DNA from: Isohypsibius dastychi
Lineage: Eukaryota; Tardigrada; Eutardigrada; Parachela; Isohypsibiidae
DNA: 14,759 nt
NCBI GenBank assembly: GCA_034696485.1
Contig: JAQIWT010000821.1
Location: forward strand, 1 to 14,759
Reading direction: 5' to 3'
Position 1 is the stretch's first letter, and every line of letters starts with the position of its first letter. The notes beneath the pieces are model-generated. The model saw only the letters and a list, made by a program, of their open reading frames with translations. It did not search any database and was not told where the DNA came from. The translations under genes were made by a program, and so were the position numbers. Shown here in pieces: positions 8,899 through 14,759 of the stretch.

Positions 8899-8971
8899 GC
8901 TCGATTGGCTCAGTTGGCAGAGCGTAGGTCTCATAATCCTAAGGTCGTGAGTTCGAGCCTCACATCGAGCA
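8899..8971 (+). tRNA. Elongator tRNA-Met, anticodon CAT
   Basis: This 73-nt gene gives a full cloverleaf. The acceptor stem GCTCGAT (8899-8905) pairs perfectly with ATCGAGC (8964-8970), with discriminator A at 8971. The D stem is GCTC/GAGC (8908-8911/8920-8923). The anticodon arm (8925-8941) has loop CTCATAA and CAT at 8932-8934. The T arm is GTGAG-TTCGAGC-CTCAC. The internal A box (TGGCTCAGTTGG) and B box (GAGTTCGAGCC) are intact, and six Ts follow at once. The U-U pair closing the anticodon loop and the TTCGAGC T loop fit elongator, not initiator, tRNA-Met. There is no intron. It looks functional and lies between two divergent protein genes. Confidence 0.97.
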
Positions 8972-8977
8972 TTTTTT
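8972..8977 (+). terminator. RNA polymerase III terminator (T6)
   Basis: A run of six Ts directly follows the discriminator base of the tRNA-Met gene, the standard termination signal for RNA polymerase III. Confidence 0.85.
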
Positions 8978-9052
8978 AATGAAGCCCGGAAGGATCCACT
9001 TGATTTCATGTTTTTGTTCCGTGAATCCTCATGAGAATCTTAGTTCAACTGC

Positions 9053-9059
9053 TATAAAA
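9053..9059 (+). promoter_or_regulatory. Candidate TATA box of SLC35B1
   Basis: TATAAAA upstream of the probable SLC35B1 leader exons. It is in the right orientation and downstream of the tRNA terminator. No initiator motif sits cleanly 30 nt below it, so the call is tentative. Confidence 0.3.
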
Positions 9060-9289
9060 CAAGCACTGCATAGCTTATTGTCGGCTGGTAGTCAAGGTCG
9101 AGCAGCAGCTGGATTAATCGGCACGTTTGGCTTGGGTACGGTACGGTGCAAGCTGTGTTCGCACTGTGGCACCTGTCTGACGTGGCGTGCGTGTGAGTTT
9201 GTTTCCGATTTTCTTAAGGTACTGTTCACCACTTTAATCGTTTACCGGTTGAAGAATCCAACTTTGTCCATCATATCTGTGATATTCAG

Positions 9290-9338
9290 GACATGGATGC
9301 AGTTGGCTGTTGATTCCACAATACAAACCAGCTCCCAG
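9290..9338 (+). other. Possible 5' UTR exon of SLC35B1
   Basis: An acceptor-like GATATTCAG ends at 9289 and a good donor CCCAG|GTGAGA follows at 9339, framing 49 nt. The SLC35B1 start codon lies three bases after a strong acceptor (ACTTTTTCAG, ending 9461), so the mRNA must have at least one upstream leader exon. Another donor-like CGT|GTGAGT at 9193 may end a first exon. The only ATG here meets a stop after six codons, consistent with noncoding leader. Confidence 0.35.
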
Positions 9339-9464
9339 GTGAGAAATCACTCTGATCAGCTATCTTCCCACGGTATGTTTTGGATTATCTTTCTGCTTTG
9401 TGGTGGTTTTGTTGTCGATCGGTCATTCATCTGTTTAACACTCAAAACTGTACTTTTTCAGAAA

Positions 9465-11670
9465 ATGGTGGAGAAAACTGCTGGATTGATTGATGGAGGC
9501 AGTGGAGATAAGAAGAGTGAGAACGAAAAGCTGCTTCTGAAGGAAAATGGTCACACTTTCGGTGGAGTTGCCAAAAAGGATGCACATCATCCGCAACACC
9601 AGGCGTCCAGCTGGAAGCTGCTTTACTTTGCATCTGGAATATTCGTTTCGTTCTTTGTATTCGGGATTTTCCAAGAGAGCATGTGAGCTTGACTGTTTTC
9701 TTGTTTTTCTTTGAATTTTCAATCTTATATTTGAAGAATATTTTTTCTTGCAGAACTCGTGGAGTGTACGGAAAGAAGGATCGATTTCACTACACGTTGA
9801 CATTGGTTTTGGTGCAGTGCATCGTCAACGCGATTTTTGCAAAAATCAGTGAGTGTGGATCTTGTTACATCATTTTGTTTCAAAGACGGGTTTTTTGTTG
9901 GTTTGTTTTCAAGAGGTTTTTCGGTTTTTTCTAGTGATTCATATAACCAATGAGTCGAGAGATCTCACACCGCGCCACATGTACGGAATGTGCTCGCTTT
10001 CCTACTTGGGAGCCATGCTTTCTTCTAATCAAGCTCTTCAATATGTCCCTTACCCGACCCAGGTACGTTTATCGATTTTTATCCCAAATGTCTTTAAGAG
10101 AAGTAAGGTGCTTGATCAACATAATAAACACAGGTGGTGAATTTTTTGATCGTCAGCAGATTCGGGACAAATTTCGAAGTGTTCTTCAGTTTTTTTCCCC
10201 GTATGGAAAAGTGTTTTCCGGCGTTTCAACCAGTCTGCTAGTGATATGTTGTTCAGTTATTGCAGATTCATAAATGTTTCTGGCGCCGACCTTTTTAAAA
10301 TCTAGATTTCGGAAATATTTGAAGGCCCTGGTTTGTTCCGGCTTTTTAAACTTGTGAAATAACTAGAAAAGTTACGAAAATAAAACGAGGAAGTTTGTTA
10401 TGAAAAATAATATCTGAAAATGCACAGAATATATCGACTATGAGCGTTTTCACATTATTATTAGTTTGTTTCTGCGTTTAATGAATTGGTTTTGATCTCG
10501 CTCGTTTGAGCTTCGTTTTTGCTTTTTTTTTGTTTTTTGAAGTTCTTTGATTATTAATTCTTGATATTTTTATAAATTGGAGCATAAGAACTTGTTCCGG
10601 AAAAGCTTCAAAGCGATAATACAAGAGGAATATCTTCTCCCGTCTAATTTTGTGCTTTGTTTCAGGTTTTGGGCAAGTCCTGCAAGCCGATCCCGGTTAT
10701 GCTGTTCGGCGTTCTGTTCGCCCATCGCCGTTATCCATTCCAAAAATACATGTTTGTCCTTATGATTGTCGTTGGAGTTGCCATATTTTTTTACGAAAGC
10801 GGAAAGAAGCACTCTGTGGAAGAGCAAAAAGAAATCGGTTTTGGAGAAGCACTTTTGGTAACGTTGAATGTCTTCTTTTAGGGTATCATTTTATTGCAGT
10901 TTTGGATAACATTACGTTTCTGCAGCTTTTCTCATTATTCATGGATGGAGTTACTGGAACGTTTCAGGAACGAATTCGTCACTCCTATAAAGCCCGGTCA
11001 AACTCGATGATGCTTTGGATGAACATTTTCTCATCTATTGTTCTTTTTGCCGGTAAGTTGGCTTGATTTTTCGCCACTGTTTTCAAAATCTTTTATTCAA
11101 TATTTCTTTAATGAAATGAGATTTGGATCTCGGAATTTACTCTTCTCAATGACAGAAATTGAAACATGATTCATTTTGTCGAAATAATAGCGGTCAAATT
11201 GGGTCAATTTTTTGCTAAACTTTGTTTTTTATAAACGTTTATCCAGTGATTTCTCTTATTTTTGAGACTTTCCTGATAAATTTTTCATTGTGATTTCTCT
11301 GTTTAGCCATTTGTTTTACCGGAGAAATTATCAGTGTTTCCTCATTTCTTTCAACTTACCCGGAAGTCATGCTCAACATGGGTATTTTCGCGGTTTGTTC
11401 TGCACTCGGCCAAGTAAGAAGAATTGTTCCTCAACTCATCAGAAATATTCATGGCTTAATTGTGTTCCTTTGCAGTATTTCATCTTCAGAACTGTTGCCG
11501 AATTCGGACCTTTGCCATGCTCCATAATAACGACAACCCGGAAGTTCTTCACTATCTTGGTGTCGGTCCTCTTTTTCAACAATCCAATTTCCTCTCAGCA
11601 ATGGTTTGCAACCTTCCTGGTATTCCTCGGTCTCGTCCTCGATTCCAGATATGGAAAAGGGGGCCATTAA
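9465..11670 (+). CDS. SLC35B1: SLC35B1-type ER nucleotide (ATP/ADP or nucleotide-sugar) transporter
   Basis: Multi-pass ER membrane carrier of the drug/metabolite transporter superfamily. Human SLC35B1 (AXER) exchanges cytosolic ATP for ER ADP, and relatives carry UDP-sugars. Seven coding exons, join(9465..9682,9754..9848,9935..10062,10666..10857,10926..11052,11307..11413,11476..11670), give 353 aa with all phases in agreement. The N-terminal 50 residues are polar. Ten hydrophobic segments are expected from about residue 51. Family signatures include GIFQESITRG (67-76), [16 protein letters not shown] (89-104), [16 protein letters not shown] (126-141), [16 protein letters not shown] (144-159), FTGEI (257-261), SALGQYFIF (285-293), and [14 protein letters not shown] (304-317). 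The start is the first ATG, three bases after a strong splice acceptor. The extreme C-terminus is RYGKGGH, without the di-lysine ER-retrieval signal that human SLC35B1 has. The human protein is 322 aa; the extra length is in the N-terminus. Substrate is inferred from family only. Confidence 0.96.
10063..10665 (+). other. SLC35B1 intron between ...YPTQ and VLGKSCKP
   Basis: This is a 603-nt phase-0 intron (GTACGT...TTTGTTTCAG), the largest in the gene. It splits one of the best-conserved blocks of the family exactly between PTQ and VLGKS. Nothing else was recognised inside; an internal acceptor-like CACAG near 10135 opens a frame without family similarity. Confidence 0.8.
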
Positions 11671-11925
11671 TTTAATTCAACTCATTCATTTCCGGTTTAC
11701 CACTTTTTTCAAAATTTATAATAAAATCTGTTCGTATGTTGATACACCCGCTCTGACTAGCCCGAAAAACCTGAAGAGAACACAGAACGATTTGTCTACA
11801 CGTTTTCCAGTAAAACTGTAATGCCATTTCCGGCTGAAAAAAATGTGACAGCGCCGTTGGTGAAAATCGAAAAAAGGAAGAAAAATCAAATCGAAAAAAA
11901 TGATTTACTGGTCGAATCGTGATAT
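11671..11925. other. Convergent 3' region of SLC35B1 and UBE2K
   Basis: 255 bp between two facing stop codons hold both 3' UTRs. The SLC35B1 side has a canonical AATAAA at 11720. No canonical signal was seen for UBE2K on the minus strand, only T-rich sequence. Confidence 0.6.
11720..11725 (+). promoter_or_regulatory. Polyadenylation signal of SLC35B1 (AATAAA)
   Basis: The canonical hexamer lies 50 nt after the SLC35B1 stop codon, followed by T/G-containing sequence, as expected for cleavage and polyadenylation. Confidence 0.65.
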
Positions 11926-13435
11926 TTAGGGAGCTAATTTTTCAGAGGCTTTTACGACATCCCATCCCTGCCATGATAATGTTTCTTGAGCGCTGTTTCT
12001 ATCAAACCCCATCGCCACCATCATGGCCACTTTATCGTCGAATTCCGGAACCGAAACGGGAGCGCCCGCGAAAATATGAGTCCAATACCGAGCGGTCCGA
12101 TCGAATAATGAACGGTTGTTCCGGAACTGGGAAGCAACTATGGCGTCTTGTGGATCATCGGCGACCTGGAAGAAATCATAAATGATTCATACATATTTAA
12201 AGCAAGCTACGCATCACAAAACAACCATATTTATTGTAAATCCAAATGTTTAAAGCGAGAAGGATCCCTTAATTCGAAATTCCCACAAAATGCAATTCAC
12301 CAGTTTTTGCAAATGTTTCCGGTTTGCTTCTCGAATTTACTTGTACAGTAACTCTCAACAAGCAAGTAAATCAATCAGGCAATTATCCTCCAAGCTTTTT
12401 AAAATCGGTCACAGAACATTTCCGTAATTTTAAACCCATCTCACGGTCTGATCATTCGCAATAAAAATCCAAATTTGACGACAGCAGATATCTTTCACGC
12501 AAAGAAGAACAGTTCTGATGAAAATTTCAGTTGCTAAAAATTGTCCAAATTTTTCCCGAAACCGCCTGTAAAAGAATGGCATACAGGGAAGTGCCTCGGG
12601 TAGAAATGCCTAATATATAATTTTCCCATAAAATCCTCGATTTCAGATTTGGATTTGAAATTTCTGCACACAAATCTCAATTTCTCCAACAACTATAGTC
12701 CTAGTCAATTACCATGAAAAACGAGGACTCCAACTAAACCGCAATTTTTTTGAGGAAAAAATTGAAGTTAGATTTATTTTCTCAACTGATCCATACTGCA
12801 TTTGAAGGCAAAACACTTTCACCGGAAATGTCCCCGAAAACATTTTGACGCACTCATTATCCAGTTCTGTCCACAGAAAATAATCAGACACGCATTACGA
12901 TCAAGCAAATTTATACATAATTCTTGTTACCATAAAAACCTGCATTCCGGTTCCCTGACACCAAAATCGAAAGAATGCCGATTTCATCAACCAAAGAAAA
13001 GAAGTGCAATATTCTACTGTATTGTCACTCGCGAAATCATAAATATCACATCTGAATTATGTAAAATCTTACAGGGGAACTCAGGAGTGATTGGACGGAA
13101 ATGAGAACAGTCCTCAACGTCATCGCAGCAGCCCAATTGGTCTTCAATATATCCAGACAAATCGCTCCAGTTTGTGATGAAATATTCGGATGCCAAACTC
13201 TTGTTATAAATCTCATTTGCGGTGGACGGAAAGGGTAATCGTTGGGAATCTTGATATCCAGAATAAAAGTTCCTCCTTCATATGGAGTTGCAGGTGGACC
13301 CTGGATGGTTCCCCTCAAGGTATCCAGCCGTCCGTCAACAGACTCCAATCTCACAACCTCCTTTTCTGCATCTGTAGCTTTATTGAAGTCTGATAATTCT
13401 CGGGTGACGCGAGTGACAGACATGTTTAAAGCCAT
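11926..13435 (-). CDS. UBE2K: UBE2K-type ubiquitin-conjugating enzyme E2 with C-terminal UBA domain
   Basis: Two exons, complement(join(11926..12165,13073..13435)), give 200 aa, the same length as human UBE2K (E2-25K). The E2 accepts ubiquitin from E1 on a cysteine thioester and, in this family, builds Lys48-linked chains. The UBC fold is residues 4 to about 155. It has PYEGG (51-55), the HPN motif (82-84), the active-site cysteine C93 in GAICLDIL, and the downstream WAAAMTLRTVL block. The hallmark DDPQDA (124-129) and TARYWTHIFAGAPVS follow the junction. The C-terminal UBA domain (about 162-199) has MGFDRNSA with the usual MGF loop and ends LAP. The donor CCT|GTAAGA at 13072 and acceptor TTTCTTCCAG at 12166 join in phase 0. 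Translation starts at 13435, one residue longer than the human N-terminus; a second in-frame ATG four codons on would be too short. All catalytic residues are present. Confidence 0.97.
12166..13072 (-). other. UBE2K intron
   Basis: A 907-nt intron separates the UBC core from the last 79 residues. It is A/T-rich with no conserved coding segment that I could recognise on either strand. A snoRNA or enhancer could be present but I have no positive evidence for either. Confidence 0.75.
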
Positions 13436-14640
13436 TTTTGCAGCGAGAAAAAAGGATCACTTCACGGAAAGGTAAATCTTCACTCGCAAAGCGTCAGATG
13501 GCCGCGTCCCCAGAACTGAAATGAAAGCAGAAGGTCAAGGTTATATAAAAGCATTTTGAAAACCGTAACGATCATTCATAAAAACGTAGAATCAGTGTGG
13601 AATCACAAGAAAATTCAACAGATTTTATTTGGAAAATTGCCAGGCAATGCCAACGGATTCAACGATTTTACGCACCATGAAATGATCTCGTTCACCGAGC
13701 GGGGATGGAGTTCTTCAATTCTATCAGAAAACAGGAGTAAATTGATAAGCAAAGGGCGTGAATGTGAATCGGGATAGAAGAATGAAATCTGGTCAGCTTC
13801 AGAATTCTGCATGTTCTGGTTTTTCCAGGGTGATATGGATTGATTGAGCAATCAAACTTGAACTGATTTGGGGTGATGTCTCTGACGCAGAGTTCGACGA
13901 GCACCCGCATTCACGCTCTCGTGCCTGGTTCTTTCGGAACCTTTCGATTCTGAGTTTTGACCGTCGGCCGATACGCACCACGGCCAGCTGCAGGTGTGTC
14001 GTCTAATTGTGGCGGGAAGAGTCTAAATGTTTGGCCAAGTTGTCCAAAAAGCATGCTTGGCGACCTCAACGGGTTAAGCTACTCACTGCATTACCTCCGT
14101 CGACGTCTATAAGGCATTGATATCGTTACGAGTGGTCCAGTTGCGAATTCGTAGTTGACTTCGAACTTCGATGCGATGGAAGGATTCATGCACTTCGATG
14201 TGAAACATCTTAGACGGGAAACTGCCGGTTTTTTCTGCGTTAAAGTTTTTGGTCGAACCTTGAGCAGTATGCTGTGCGGAATCCCCTTCCTTCGTATTTT
14301 CATCAGTTCTTAACCAAACATTCTACAAAAAAGCTCATTCGAAAGAACTTGCCTGATTTGCTCAGATATCAGTGTTTGTTCCTTCTGAACAAGTCTATGT
14401 CGATAGATATCTTCGTTTCGAATCAGATTGAAGGATCGCTGTTTGTAAACGAAGAAGGTCAGTCGGAAAGCGTGTGAGGTGAAGACCCAGACGTGGAACA
14501 CATGCAAAACTTCTCTAGGTAAATTGAGTCGTTTTGAAACTGTTCAACAATACTTGCTAACAAACTTTCGTGTAAGAAAATAAGAACGTCCTAGCACATA
14601 CAATGCAGCATTGATTCGCAGTACGACTCTCATAGTAATT
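13436..14640. other. Unassigned region upstream of UBE2K
   Basis: The left part must hold the UBE2K 5' UTR and promoter, facing left. A perfect plus-strand TATATAAAAG at 13542..13551 also reads TATATAA on the minus strand, about 105 bp upstream of the UBE2K start. It could serve either direction. Open frames of 60 to 78 codons on both strands show no domain, no matching splice partners and no composition bias, so I call none of them genes. A second TATA-like site at 14108 is listed separately. Confidence 0.5.
14108..14141 (+). promoter_or_regulatory. Possible TATA/initiator core promoter, plus strand
   Basis: TATAAGG at 14108 is followed by an initiator-like TCCAGTTG with its A at 14139, 31 nt downstream, the usual spacing for a TATA/Inr pair. 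Below it, an ATG at 14176 opens a 45-codon frame (MEGFMHFDVK...) that resembles nothing I know. An out-of-frame ATG at 14171 precedes it. The motif match may be chance. Confidence 0.25.
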
Positions 14641-14649
14641 CAAACTTGC

Positions 14650-14759
14650 CCCGTTATCTTTTTTTGCTCTCCCGCCCGTTACTGCCCGTTTTTTTTAAAC
14701 CGCTCCCGTTTTCCGCCCGTTACCGTTTAACAATTTTTTCCCCCGTTAACGGGCCCGTT
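14650..14759. repeat. Degenerate CCCGTT-rich repeat at the window edge
   Basis: Seven copies of CCCGTT occur in 110 bp, at 14650, 14675, 14685, 14705, 14716, 14742 and 14754, spaced irregularly and mixed with T runs. The last 18 bases form overlapping palindromes: CCCGTTAACGGG (14742..14753) and AACGGGCCCGTT (14748..14759). It continues to the window end and is probably the beginning of a longer repetitive tract. Confidence 0.7.

Noticed and set aside
8979-9464. N-terminal coding extension of SLC35B1 (the frame is open upstream of the ATG at 9465 as far as 8979)
   Set aside because: The upstream sequence contains a strong acceptor (TTTTTCAG) three bases before the ATG and shows no family similarity, so it is intron and leader, not protein.
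10120-10240. Possible extra exon in the large SLC35B1 intron after CACAG ([10 protein letters not shown]...)
   Set aside because: The flanking exons already join without a gap in a highly conserved block (PTQ-VLGKS), and the segment resembles nothing in the family.
13615-13981. Overlapping minus-strand frames of 60 to 78 codons and a plus-strand open stretch near 13850-14010
   Set aside because: No recognisable family, no consistent start, and the plausible acceptor at 13828 leads into stops in all three frames.

Overview
This window reads as nuclear DNA from an animal with a compact genome. Six genes that I can reconstruct, plus one tRNA, fit in under 15 kb. Many introns are only about 57 to 65 nt, with GT...T-rich-AG borders. 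The short KDM4, which has no PHD or Tudor domains as in insects, and the six-cysteine insulin/relaxin-type peptide fit an invertebrate, plausibly an ecdysozoan such as an arthropod or tardigrade. I cannot name the species. All gene models come from reading splice borders, phase and remembered family conservation by eye; no alignment was run.

Layout, left to right. The first 73 bases hold the N-terminus of an unidentified membrane or secreted protein on the minus strand. Next on the minus strand is a two-exon gene (742..1257) for an insulin/relaxin-superfamily prepropeptide. It is easily missed because its A chain lies alone in a small second exon without its own start codon. Upstream on the same strand is a six-exon KDM4/JMJD2-type histone lysine demethylase (1623..4194). 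It has all catalytic and zinc-binding residues and a possible HP1-binding pentamer in its tail. It shares a 526-bp divergent intergenic region with TMEM120 (4721..7307, plus strand, 12 coding exons). Convergent to TMEM120 is an intronless METTL18-type protein-histidine methyltransferase (7761..8699, minus).

An elongator tRNA-Met(CAT) gene (8899..8971) lies between the head-to-head METTL18 and SLC35B1 genes. SLC35B1 (9465..11670, plus, seven coding exons and probably a 5' UTR intron) encodes an ER nucleotide (ATP/ADP or nucleotide-sugar) transporter. Convergent to it is a two-exon UBE2K-type ubiquitin-conjugating enzyme (11926..13435, minus) with its C-terminal UBA domain. The last 1.3 kb carries no gene I recognise and ends in a degenerate CCCGTT-rich repeat at the window edge.

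The genes do not form a pathway: most are unrelated housekeeping functions (chromatin, ER nucleotide exchange, ribosomal protein methylation, ubiquitination). The insulin-like peptide is the accessory, signalling gene and the most noteworthy item. A second oddity is a roughly eight-fold excess of the hexamer TTCCGG/CCGGAA across genes and introns.
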